A program made the translations under genes and the position numbers. Shown here one piece after another: positions 34,820 to 42,882 of a stretch of DNA of 64,000 bases. The notes beneath the pieces were generated by a model that saw only the letters and a program-made list of their open reading frames with translations, made no database searches and was not told the origin of the DNA. The number at the start of each line of letters is the position of its first letter. Positions within the stretch are counted from its first letter, which is position 1. Origin of the DNA: Polluticoccus soli (lineage in GTDB: Bacteria; Bacteroidota; Bacteroidia; Chitinophagales; Chitinophagaceae); the NCBI RefSeq assembly GCF_029269745.1, contig NZ_JARJHT010000001.1, positions 1,488,001-1,552,000 on the forward strand, read 5' to 3'.

Positions 34820-36274
34820 ATGAAAATTTCCGCTACAACAGGATTCTTCATTTTACTGCTTATTATAGCCTATCCCCTATTCGGGAATCTGGGATATTAT
34901 CCTATTAGACTTTGGGATGAGTCCCGAGTTGCTATCAATGCCTATGAAATGTTCAAAACAGGCGACTGGATCGTAACACGCTTCGATGGCGCTCCGGATA
35001 TGTGGAACACGAAACCTCCCCTGCTTATCTGGATACAGGTAGGATTTATAAAGCTGCTGGGTTTGAATGATCTTGCGATACGGATCATATCTCCTATCGC
35101 TGCATTGTTTACCTGCATTTTTCTCTACTGGTTCTTCTTAAAAAAATTTGCTCAGCCTTGGTTAGCGATATTGGTATGTTTTGTTTTGGTCACATCGCAA
35201 GGCTATGTTAGAACGCATGGTACGCGAACGGGCGAATACGATTCGCTGATGGTGATGTTTACCACCATGTATGTGTTGTATTATTTCCTGTTCCTGGAAG
35301 ATAGAAAGACAAAATACCTGTATGCATCGCTGATCACTTTAACGCTGGCTGTTTTGACCAAAGGAGTTGCTGCCGTAATATTCTTACCTGTACTCTTCAT
35401 CTATACTATTTACAGAAGGCAGCTATTATCTATCCTTAAAAACGGACATTTCTACATAGGCATTTCCATTTTTTTAATTTTCGGCATCGGCTATTATTTC
35501 CTGCGCGATCACAACAACCCCGGTTTTATTGAGCAAGTACACATGAACGAATTGGGTGGCAGGTACATGGAAACAGATCATCCGGAGTTTGGCTATAGCT
35601 TTTATTGGCATTTTCTTACTTCCCGCAATTTCATTCGATGGTTAGTGTTGATGTTTGTTGGCAGTATACTAGCGTTTTTTTCGCTAAACAGGTTAATAAG
35701 AGAACTTACCATTTACAGCGCGTTGGCTGGAGGCTTTTACTTCCTGGTCGTATCTGTAGGCAAAACAAAAAACACCTGGTACGATATGCCCTGTTATCCG
35801 TTCTTTGCCATAATCACGGCATTGGGCATTTACATTATTTGCAAAACCATCCTGGAGTTCCCATCAACTAAAAGATATCTAAACGTTGGCGTAGTTACGA
35901 TATTCCTCGGCATCATTAGCTGGCTGCCCTACTACGAGATCATAAAAGAGGCGATCAGGCCAGACTACCAGGATTGGTCGCAGGAAAATGACAGCATAAC
36001 TTTTTACATAAGGGATATATTACACGGGAAAAGGAATGCTCAAGGGCTCGCGATAGCTAATGAAGGCTACCAGGCGGATATGGATTGGTACCAGCTGCTT
36101 TTGGCTGAACAAAACCGCACTATTCCCAAAATTGACTATAAAGCGATACCAGCCGGTCAAAAGGTTATTGCTTTTCAGCAAGCTGTAAAGCAGTATATTG
36201 CAACACATTACAATACGCGGATCATTGATTCGTTTAACACCCTGAGAGTTTACGAAGTAAATGGCACTAACTAA
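34820..36274 (+). CDS. ArnT-like membrane glycosyltransferase, paralogue 2
   Basis: A 484-residue polytopic GT-C glycosyltransferase and clear paralogue of the preceding gene. It shares LWDESRVAINAYEMF, PDMWNTKPPLLIWIQ, VLVTSQGYVRTHGTRTGEYDSL, VLTKGVAAV and GKTKNTWYDMPCYPF at matching positions. It has its own promoter element but overlaps the downstream polyprenyl-phosphate glycosyltransferase by 14 bases. The pair is therefore likely a donor-making enzyme (GT2) and a transferase (GT-C). The acceptor (lipid A, another lipid or a protein) cannot be told from sequence. Confidence 0.86.
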   Translation: MKISATTGFFILLLIIAYPLFGNLGYYPIRLWDESRVAINAYEMFKTGDWIVTRFDGAPDMWNTKPPLLIWIQVGFIKLLGLNDLAIRIISPIAALFTCIFLYWFFLKKFAQPWLAILVCFVLVTSQGYVRTHGTRTGEYDSLMVMFTTMYVLYYFLFLEDRKTKYLYASLITLTLAVLTKGVAAVIFLPVLFIYTIYRRQLLSILKNGHFYIGISIFLIFGIGYYFLRDHNNPGFIEQVHMNELGGRYMETDHPEFGYSFYWHFLTSRNFIRWLVLMFVGSILAFFSLNRLIRELTIYSALAGGFYFLVVSVGKTKNTWYDMPCYPFFAIITALGIYIICKTILEFPSTKRYLNVGVVTIFLGIISWLPYYEIIKEAIRPDYQDWSQENDSITFYIRDILHGKRNAQGLAIANEGYQADMDWYQLLLAEQNRTIPKIDYKAIPAGQKVIAFQQAVKQYIATHYNTRIIDSFNTLRVYEVNGTN

Positions 36275-37199
36275 TAACATAAAGCTTTCTATTGTTGTAC
36301 CGGTATTCAATGAAGAACAGATCATTGAAGAGTTGGTAAGGCGTATGGTAAATGCCGCTGTCAGCGTAACGCCCGACTATGAGATCATTTTTGTAAATGA
36401 CGGTAGTAAAGACCGCAGCCTGGAAAAACTAAAGCTCGCGAGTCAAAGCAACGAACGTATACATTATATCAGCTTTTCAAGAAACTTTGGCCACCAAATA
36501 GCCATCAGCGCAGGCATGGATAAAGCCCGCGGAGAAGCTATCGTTACCATTGATGGCGATCTGCAGGATCCGCCTGAGTTGATCAAGGAAATGTATGAGC
36601 AATTCCAGGCTGGCTACAAAGTAGTGTATGCTAAACGCTCAAAAAGAAAAGGAGAAACCTTTTTCAAACTTTTTACTGCCAAGATGTTCTACCGCCTCAT
36701 GGCCCGCCTCGTTTCATTTGAGATACCGCTGGACGTGGGCGACTTCAGGCTGATAGGCCGCGATGTGCTGGACTACCTGAAGCGTATGAAAGAATACGAT
36801 AAGTACATCAGGGGACAGATAGCATGGCTGGGTTTTAAAAGCACCTATGTAATGTTCGAGCGCGACGAGAGGAAATTTGGTACAACCAACTATCCTTTCA
36901 AAAAAATGTTGCGCCTTGCGTTCAACGGTATTACTGCGTTTTCCGATTCCCCGCTTAAAATGGCAACAAAGCTGGGTTTTGCAGTCTGCATTGTTTCTTT
37001 CTTGATATTGGTATATGCGTTGTACAGCTACTTTGTAGGGAAAACTGCAATACCGGGGTGGGCATCAACAATTATCAGCATCACCTTCCTTGGTGGTGTT
37101 CAGTTGCTATCGCTCGGTATTATCGGGGAATATATTAGCCGCATCATTAACAATGTGCGCGACCGACCGCTGTATGTAATAGATGAAACAACCTTATAG
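36261..37199 (+). CDS. Polyprenyl-phosphate glycosyltransferase (GT2, GtrB/ArnC/DPM1-like)
   Basis: 312 residues. The N-terminal GT2 domain (about 8-225) carries SIVVPVFNEEQIIEELV, FVNDGSKDRS, SFSRNFGHQIAISAGMD and the metal-binding VTIDGDLQDPPELI. Two C-terminal transmembrane helices follow (about 237-258 and 268-292, GVQLLSLGIIGEYISR). This is the architecture of enzymes that load a sugar onto undecaprenyl phosphate on the cytoplasmic face. It probably feeds the ArnT-like enzyme whose gene it overlaps. A bidirectional terminator follows directly. Confidence 0.93.
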   Translation: MALTNNIKLSIVVPVFNEEQIIEELVRRMVNAAVSVTPDYEIIFVNDGSKDRSLEKLKLASQSNERIHYISFSRNFGHQIAISAGMDKARGEAIVTIDGDLQDPPELIKEMYEQFQAGYKVVYAKRSKRKGETFFKLFTAKMFYRLMARLVSFEIPLDVGDFRLIGRDVLDYLKRMKEYDKYIRGQIAWLGFKSTYVMFERDERKFGTTNYPFKKMLRLAFNGITAFSDSPLKMATKLGFAVCIVSFLILVYALYSYFVGKTAIPGWASTIISITFLGGVQLLSLGIIGEYISRIINNVRDRPLYVIDETTL

Positions 37200-37200
37200 A

Positions 37201-37234
37201 AAAATAGGCGCTTATAATAAAGCGCCTATTTCTT
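37201..37234. terminator. Bidirectional terminator between the GT2 gene and korA
   Basis: A 12-bp stem (37202-37213 with 37220-37231), loop of 6 bases, T-rich tail. It overlaps the korA stop codon. Confidence 0.85.
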
Positions 37235-39056
37235 TTACCAGTTCGGTGCGTGTTATCGGCACCCCTTTTATTTTGTTGTAGCCTACTGCGTCAATCATGT
37301 ATTGATCGCGGATGATCTTCACCAGCTGGCCATTGTTTATTTCAGGTATCAGAACTTTCTTATAGTTCTTCAGCATTTCACCAAGGTTGCGTGGGAATGG
37401 GCGAACATAACGCAGCTGTGCATGTGCAACAGTTTTGCCTTGTGCCTGTAGTTCAGCTACGGCGCTCTTTATGGCACCATAAGTAGAGCCCCATCCGAGT
37501 ACCAATAAATCACCTGTTTCAGGACCGCTATCCAATGTTTGCATCGGAATGTAGTCCGCGATGCGGTCCACCTTGGCCTGGCGGGTTTTCACCATGTGCT
37601 GGTGGTTATCCGGGTCGTACGACACGTTACCGGTAACGTCTTCCTTTTCCAGGCCACCTATGCGGTGCTCAAGACCTGCAGTACCCGGAACTGCCCATGG
37701 ACGAACCAGTTTTTCGTCTCTCAGGTAAGGCAGGAATTTTGCTTCTTCGGCCGCCAGTTCTTTCTTAAAGTTTACAACGATCTCTTCGAGATCTGCGCTC
37801 TGTGGAAAGCGCCATGGCTCGGCGCCATTTGCAATGTAACCATCGCTCAGCAGGATAACCGGCGTCATGTGCTGCACAGCAATGCGTACAGCTTCAAAAG
37901 CTGCATCAAAACAATCGGACGGTGTAGACGCTGAGATAATAGGCATCGGGCATTCACCGTTGCGGCCATAATATGCTTGCAGCAGATCGCTTTGTTCTGT
38001 TTTTGTGGGTAGCCCTGTAGAAGGACCGCCACGTTGTATGTTCACGATCACCAGTGGGATCTCCAGCATTACTGCCAGACCCATGGCTTCAGCTTTCAAT
38101 GCCATACCCGGACCAGATGTACTGGTAACCCCCAGGCTGCCACCATAAGAAGCGCCAATGGCAGAGGTAATGCCAGCTATCTCATCTTCGGCCTGGAAGG
38201 TGCGAACGCCAAAATTCTTATAGCGAGACAATTCATGCAGGATATCTGATGCAGGCGTAATTGGATAGGTACCAAGAAACAGAGATAAGTTTGATTTCTG
38301 GCCGGCAGCAACAAGGCCGTAAGCCAGTGCCGTATTACCGGTTATGCTTCTGTATTTACCTGCGGGTAGTTTTGCTTTTTCTACTTTATAGCGGGTAGTG
38401 AAAGCTTCCACAGTATCGCCATAGTTGTAACCAGCCTGCAGAGCCTTGATATTGCTTTCGAGGATGTCTGCGCGCTTACCGAATTTATCATTTAGGAAGC
38501 TGATGGTAGTGTCGAGATTGCGGTTGTACAGCCAGTACAAGAATCCCAATACGAACATGTTCTTTGCACGATCCTTCTCCTTAGTGCCCAGCTGGATCTC
38601 TTTCAGCGCTTCGCGCGTCAGTTTAGCAATGTCCATCTTGTGCAACTCGTACCCGGTCAGTGAGCCATCTTCCAATGGATTAACACCGTCAGGATAGTTA
38701 GCCAGGCGAAGGTTCTTATTATCGAAACCATCGGTATTGGCAATGATGATACCACCAGGCTTTAACGCCTTAAGGTTCACCTTGAGGGCGGCGGCGTTCA
38801 TCGCCACCAGCACATCACAGCTATCACCCGGGGTGAATACCCTGTTGCTGGAGAAATGCAGCTGAAAACCGCTAACACCCGGCAGGGTTCCCTGCGGGGC
38901 ACGGATCTCAGCCGGAAAATCAGGGAACGTAGACAGGTCATTGCCTATCAACGCAGTATTGTTTGTAAACTGGCTGCCTGTAAGCTGCATACCGTCACCA
39001 CTGTCACCTGCAAATTTTATAACAACATCGTCTACTGTCTGGGTAGGAACTGGCAT
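37212..39056 (-). CDS. korA: 2-oxoacid:acceptor (ferredoxin) oxidoreductase subunit alpha, gamma-alpha fusion (KorA-like)
   Basis: 614 residues. The N-terminal gamma domain (about 1-200: FAGDSGDGMQLTGSQFT, SNRVFTPGDSCDVLVAMN) is fused to the alpha (pyrimidine-binding) domain (about 215-610: GTYPITPASDILHELS, FQAEDEIAGITSAIGASYGGSLGVTSTSGPG, VNIQRGGPSTGLPTKTEQSDL). With a beta subunit carrying thiamine diphosphate and an iron-sulfur cluster it decarboxylates 2-oxoglutarate or a similar oxoacid and reduces ferredoxin. The beta-subunit gene, usually directly downstream, is not here: a convergent glycosyltransferase gene follows instead. TAACTTTG lies 17 bases upstream of the start. Confidence 0.92.
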   Translation of the reverse strand: MPVPTQTVDDVVIKFAGDSGDGMQLTGSQFTNNTALIGNDLSTFPDFPAEIRAPQGTLPGVSGFQLHFSSNRVFTPGDSCDVLVAMNAAALKVNLKALKPGGIIIANTDGFDNKNLRLANYPDGVNPLEDGSLTGYELHKMDIAKLTREALKEIQLGTKEKDRAKNMFVLGFLYWLYNRNLDTTISFLNDKFGKRADILESNIKALQAGYNYGDTVEAFTTRYKVEKAKLPAGKYRSITGNTALAYGLVAAGQKSNLSLFLGTYPITPASDILHELSRYKNFGVRTFQAEDEIAGITSAIGASYGGSLGVTSTSGPGMALKAEAMGLAVMLEIPLVIVNIQRGGPSTGLPTKTEQSDLLQAYYGRNGECPMPIISASTPSDCFDAAFEAVRIAVQHMTPVILLSDGYIANGAEPWRFPQSADLEEIVVNFKKELAAEEAKFLPYLRDEKLVRPWAVPGTAGLEHRIGGLEKEDVTGNVSYDPDNHQHMVKTRQAKVDRIADYIPMQTLDSGPETGDLLVLGWGSTYGAIKSAVAELQAQGKTVAHAQLRYVRPFPRNLGEMLKNYKKVLIPEINNGQLVKIIRDQYMIDAVGYNKIKGVPITRTELVKEIGALL

Positions 39057-39073
39057 AATAAAAAAGTACGCCG

Positions 39074-39081
39074 CAAAGTTA
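39074..39081 (-). promoter_or_regulatory. -7 promoter element for korA
   Basis: TAACTTTG on the minus strand, 17 bases before the ATG. Confidence 0.65.
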
Positions 39082-39191
39082 GTTGTTTTTAAGCAGGTAG
39101 CCCTGAGTTGGAGCGGCTTGGCCTGTTTTTTATAAGGTTATTTAACTATTTCAAACTATCCCTATATATGGTACAGTTCAGTCAATTAACG

Positions 39192-39199
39192 TACGTTTG
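39192..39199 (+). promoter_or_regulatory. -7 promoter element for the VWA-protein operon
   Basis: TACGTTTG, 16 bases before the ATG at 39216. Confidence 0.55.
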
Positions 39200-39215
39200 T
39201 ATATACTGATTTTAA

Positions 39216-41234
39216 ATGCGGCTTTCCCTTCTGATTTTTGGACTATTGTTGCTCGTTCGTGCGGATAGGTGTATCGGACAGGTACAGGAAATTAAACAAC
39301 CCCGGATACTGATACTTTTAGACGGATCATCAAGCATGCTACAACCGTGGCAAAAGGACCAAACGCGCTTTAAAACCGCCGCACATATTATCACCACCCT
39401 CATGGATAGCCTATATAAAGTAAACAACCAGGTGGAGTTTGCTTTGAGGGTTTACGGGCACCAATATCCGGCCCAGCAAAATAACTGCTACGATACCCGC
39501 AGAGAGGTGATGTTCAGCAAAGACAATCTTACCCAAATGACCCTGCGCCTGGCTAACCTGCAATCGCTCGGGGTGTCGCCGATCGCTTTTTCGCTTAAAG
39601 AAGCCGCCGAATATGACCTGGTAGAACAATGGAAATATAATTACAGCCTGATATTGATCACAGACGGGGGAGAAAGCTGCGGAGGCAATATCTGCGACGT
39701 TGTAAAAACACTACTAGACAAAAAGATCAATTTTAAGCCTTATATCGTAAGCCTGGTGGATTATGCGCCATTAAGGGATCAGTACACATGTCTTGGCAAC
39801 TACCTGCTGACTACTAAAGAAAACGATATACCAACTACTGTTGGAACTATTGTAGATGCCTACAAGCCAATGTTGCTGCTGAAAACACCGGTACAGAAAA
39901 TAGAGCAGGTAACACAGAGCACTCAGCCTATTCCAAAGGCGGAAGTTCCCAAAGTAGTGATCAAAGCACCAGTTGAAGAAGCGCCACCAAGAACAAAAGA
40001 AGCAGTTGTGTTTCTGAATGCGCTCAGAGCAGCCAGGATAACCAGGCCGGATCTTGTAATACCAGCGCCCAAATATGCAAAAGTCGACAATCTGACCGTT
40101 CCCCGCGCACAACCGGAGCCGGTAGAGAAGCCGGTGGTTATAACTCCTCCGCCACCACCACCGCCACCCGTTGAGGTGCCAAGGCAAAAAGAGCAAGTTG
40201 TTTATCTGAATACTGGGAAAATAGCTTCTATCAAAATGCCGGAGCCGATTATCACCAAGCCACAGTATGCCCGCGTTGAAAAGATCATTGTACCTGCTTT
40301 AAAGCCAGAACCTGAAGAGCCACCTGTAGTTGCTGCTGCACCAAAACCAACCCCGCCACCACCGCCACCTGTGCAGCCCAAACCCGCACCGAAGCCTCCT
40401 GTTCAACCCGCGCCAAAACCAACCCCACCACCACCGGCCAACGAGCCTCCGTCAAAGCCGAAAGAGCCTAAATACAACATTGAACGCGAAGAGCAGGCAG
40501 AAACTACGCTTGAAGTCTATTTCACAGACGGCAAAGGCAAATTTTATCAAACTGCACCACAGATCATCCTGATAGACCCGAAAACAAACAACCCGGTCCA
40601 CAAATTTTATCGCGCAGTGAATGTTGCTGGTAACCCACAACCTCAAAAGCTGCCTGAAGGTACTTATAACCTGACCGTGGCGGGGAAGAGCAACTTACTT
40701 ATCCGTAATGTAGAATTAAAACCGAAAACCAAGAATAAGGTGTTGATCCAGGTGGGTAAAGCATCGCTTCGGTTTGAGTATGAAGATGACCCCAACCAGC
40801 CCGTGAAAGAGTACTCAGCGCGTGTAAAAAAGAATTTTGAACCAGGGCCGTTGTTTACACAGCTGTGTACACAAGAGCTGGAATATGATCCGGGTAACTA
40901 TCATATCGAGATCAGCACACAGCCCCGCGACCACAGAAGCGTAGACCTTGATTTTGATGCCCTTGTTGTGATAAAAGTGGAAAAACCCGGCTTTGTACAG
41001 ATAGCTAATACTAACACTATAGGAAAGGTAACTTTGTATTACGAACTAGGAGACCAGTTTGTGCCATTTTTTAAAATGGATGTAAATGGGGATATAAGCA
41101 AACAGAATCTTAGGTTACAACGCGGCCATTACAAAGCGGGCTATAATAGAACTCCGAATGTGCCGTATGCGCAGGAAACGTTGAAAGAGTTTACCGTAAA
41201 AACCAACCAAACAACAGAAGTTACACTGGATTGA
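39216..41234 (+). CDS. Secreted von Willebrand factor A-domain protein with proline-rich linker
   Basis: 672 residues. A signal peptide (about 1-22) is followed by a VWA domain (about 28-220) with the metal-ion adhesion motif LLDGSSSM and later LITDGGESCGG. A linker (about 235-415) contains two copies of a 45-residue unit (KEAVVFLN...PKYAKVDNLTVP and KEQVVYLN...PQYARVEKIIVP), each followed by a proline tract. The C-terminal half (about 425-672) is beta-rich (TTLEVYFTDGKGKFYQTAPQI, KLPEGTYNLTV) and unrecognised. The layout suggests an envelope protein whose VWA head is held away from a C-terminal module across a rigid linker. It is the first gene of an operon with two acyltransferase-like genes. 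Confidence 0.82.
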   Translation: MRLSLLIFGLLLLVRADRCIGQVQEIKQPRILILLDGSSSMLQPWQKDQTRFKTAAHIITTLMDSLYKVNNQVEFALRVYGHQYPAQQNNCYDTRREVMFSKDNLTQMTLRLANLQSLGVSPIAFSLKEAAEYDLVEQWKYNYSLILITDGGESCGGNICDVVKTLLDKKINFKPYIVSLVDYAPLRDQYTCLGNYLLTTKENDIPTTVGTIVDAYKPMLLLKTPVQKIEQVTQSTQPIPKAEVPKVVIKAPVEEAPPRTKEAVVFLNALRAARITRPDLVIPAPKYAKVDNLTVPRAQPEPVEKPVVITPPPPPPPPVEVPRQKEQVVYLNTGKIASIKMPEPIITKPQYARVEKIIVPALKPEPEEPPVVAAAPKPTPPPPPPVQPKPAPKPPVQPAPKPTPPPPANEPPSKPKEPKYNIEREEQAETTLEVYFTDGKGKFYQTAPQIILIDPKTNNPVHKFYRAVNVAGNPQPQKLPEGTYNLTVAGKSNLLIRNVELKPKTKNKVLIQVGKASLRFEYEDDPNQPVKEYSARVKKNFEPGPLFTQLCTQELEYDPGNYHIEISTQPRDHRSVDLDFDALVVIKVEKPGFVQIANTNTIGKVTLYYELGDQFVPFFKMDVNGDISKQNLRLQRGHYKAGYNRTPNVPYAQETLKEFTVKTNQTTEVTLD

Positions 41235-41237
41235 TCT

Positions 41238-41681
41238 ATGAGTGACATCACAACCAGAACCATATCTGTAAAAAATACCGCGGACTACCAGAAGGTGTAC
41301 GAGCTGCGTGAAGAAGTGTTGCGCAAACCCATAGGGCTTTCGCTGAAAGACGAAGACCTGAGCGGCGATGACCTGGATAAGATTATTATTGCTGAATCGG
41401 GTTCAGAGTTGTTGGGGTGCGTTATGATACACCCTACTCACGAAACTACTGTATTGAAGCTGCGCCAGATGGCGGTACAACCCAGCCAACAACGAAAAGG
41501 TATTGGCCAGCTGCTTATATCCGTAGCAGAGAATGAATGCAGGAGCGCTGGTGCGACAAGAATAATCTTACATGCACGCATTGAGGCGGAAGGGTTTTAT
41601 AAAAAGCTTGGTTATGCAACCGTAAGCGATATTTTTAATGAAGTGGGTATACCTCACGTAGTAATGGAAAAACCACTTTAG
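41238..41681 (+). CDS. GNAT family N-acetyltransferase
   Basis: 147 residues with the GNAT acetyl-CoA-binding core LKLRQMAVQPSQQRKGIGQLLISVAENECRSAG (motif A with the Q-R-K-G-I-G loop) and the motif B region GATRIILHARIEAEGFYKKLGYATV. The acceptor substrate is unknown. It starts 3 bases after the VWA gene, and its stop codon overlaps the GTG start of the next gene by one base, so the three genes form an operon. Confidence 0.9.
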   Translation: MSDITTRTISVKNTADYQKVYELREEVLRKPIGLSLKDEDLSGDDLDKIIIAESGSELLGCVMIHPTHETTVLKLRQMAVQPSQQRKGIGQLLISVAENECRSAGATRIILHARIEAEGFYKKLGYATVSDIFNEVGIPHVVMEKPL

Positions 41682-42847
41682 TGAGATACTGCAAGCGAAC
41701 AGAAGCAGGGCGCACGTTAAGGCTATTTAATAGTGCGGCCACCCTCCCCCCTGATTGGGATACATTGATCCCACCAGGTCATTTCCTGCGGTCTGACCAA
41801 CTTCGGGTGTCGGAGCTATCGAAGCTGCCTGATCTGCAATTTTTTTACGTCCTGATATCGGACGGTGAAAAACCATTAGCTGCAGCCTACTTCCAATTGC
41901 TATCGCTCGACAATAAGCATATCAACAGTAAACTGGTCACTAAGCAGCAGGCAATTCTCTGGTCGTTGTTCACCAATGTGGCGCGGCCAAAAATGTTGGT
42001 AGCCGGTCATTTGTTCCGACACGATATCTGTTCTTTTTATTGGCAGCCCGAACTCACTCCTTTTGAGGCGTACCAATGTTATAAGCAAGCCATCGACTAT
42101 ACGTTAAAACAGTCGTGGGCAATGGCGGTATTGCTGAAGGACGCTGCATCGGAACTGACAACATATTTCCAGCACCTTTCGCCCGAATTTATTTTTCTGC
42201 GCAATGATATTTCCATGGAGCTTGAGTTGCCATCGGGGTGGAGCACTATGGCTGATTATGAGAAAGCACTGAAGCATAAATACGCCCAGCGCTTCAGAAA
42301 GATAAGATCAGCCTGGAACGAACTGGAGGTGAAAGAACTTTCAGTGCGGGAAGTAACAGAACAGAAAGACAAGCTCTTTTGGCTATATAACCAGGTAACA
42401 GAAAATCAGCAGGTCCGTTTGGGATTGCTGAGTGCCGATTTCCTGGTGCAGCAAAAAATGTTCTACAAAGATGAACTGCGTATCTGGGGTATTTACGAGG
42501 TCGGCAAAATCATCGGTTTTTATAGTGCATGGGTGAAGGACGATGTTTTCGACATGTTCTACATCGGCTTCGATTATTCCCGTAATGCCGATCTACAATT
42601 GTACTTTAATATACTTTTCTTCAGTATTGAGCAAGGGCTGAATTTCGGCAAAAAGAAAGTTATTCTAGGTCGCACAGCATTGGATGCAAAAGCCCGCCTT
42701 GGCTGCAGTCCGCATTACCTATCTACTTTTCTGTACATCCGCAATCGTTTTTTGCGCAATAGGGTGTTGATACTAAATAACAAGAGTTCTGCTAAAGAAG
42801 GTGCGTGGGAAGAGCGCCACCCGTTCAAGCCTGTTGCACAATCTTAA
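41681..42847 (+). CDS. Hypothetical protein with GNAT/FemAB-like acyltransferase features
   Basis: 388 residues starting at a GTG that overlaps the previous stop codon (TAGTG). No family was recognised with certainty. The C-terminal half resembles a FemAB/GNAT domain: YAQRFRKIRSAWNELEVKEL, LFWLYNQVTENQQVRLGLLSADFL, GIYEVGKIIGFYSAWVKDDVFDMFYIGFDYSRNADLQLYFNILFFSIEQGLNFGKKKVILGRTA, the usual sequence of strand, helix and acceptor loop. There is no signal peptide or membrane segment. An aminoacyl or acyl transferase for a cell-envelope precursor is possible (inference). A hairpin overlaps its stop codon. Confidence 0.55.
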   Translation: MRYCKRTEAGRTLRLFNSAATLPPDWDTLIPPGHFLRSDQLRVSELSKLPDLQFFYVLISDGEKPLAAAYFQLLSLDNKHINSKLVTKQQAILWSLFTNVARPKMLVAGHLFRHDICSFYWQPELTPFEAYQCYKQAIDYTLKQSWAMAVLLKDAASELTTYFQHLSPEFIFLRNDISMELELPSGWSTMADYEKALKHKYAQRFRKIRSAWNELEVKELSVREVTEQKDKLFWLYNQVTENQQVRLGLLSADFLVQQKMFYKDELRIWGIYEVGKIIGFYSAWVKDDVFDMFYIGFDYSRNADLQLYFNILFFSIEQGLNFGKKKVILGRTALDAKARLGCSPHYLSTFLYIRNRFLRNRVLILNNKSSAKEGAWEERHPFKPVAQS

Positions 42848-42866
42848 GATTGTGTTCTATTTTTAA
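42837..42866 (+). terminator. Probable terminator of the VWA-GNAT-FemAB-like operon
   Basis: The palindrome CACAATC-TTAA-GATTGTG (42837-42854) spans the stop codon and is followed by a T-rich tract. Confidence 0.55.
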
Positions 42867-42882
42867 AGCATAAAGCACACAC

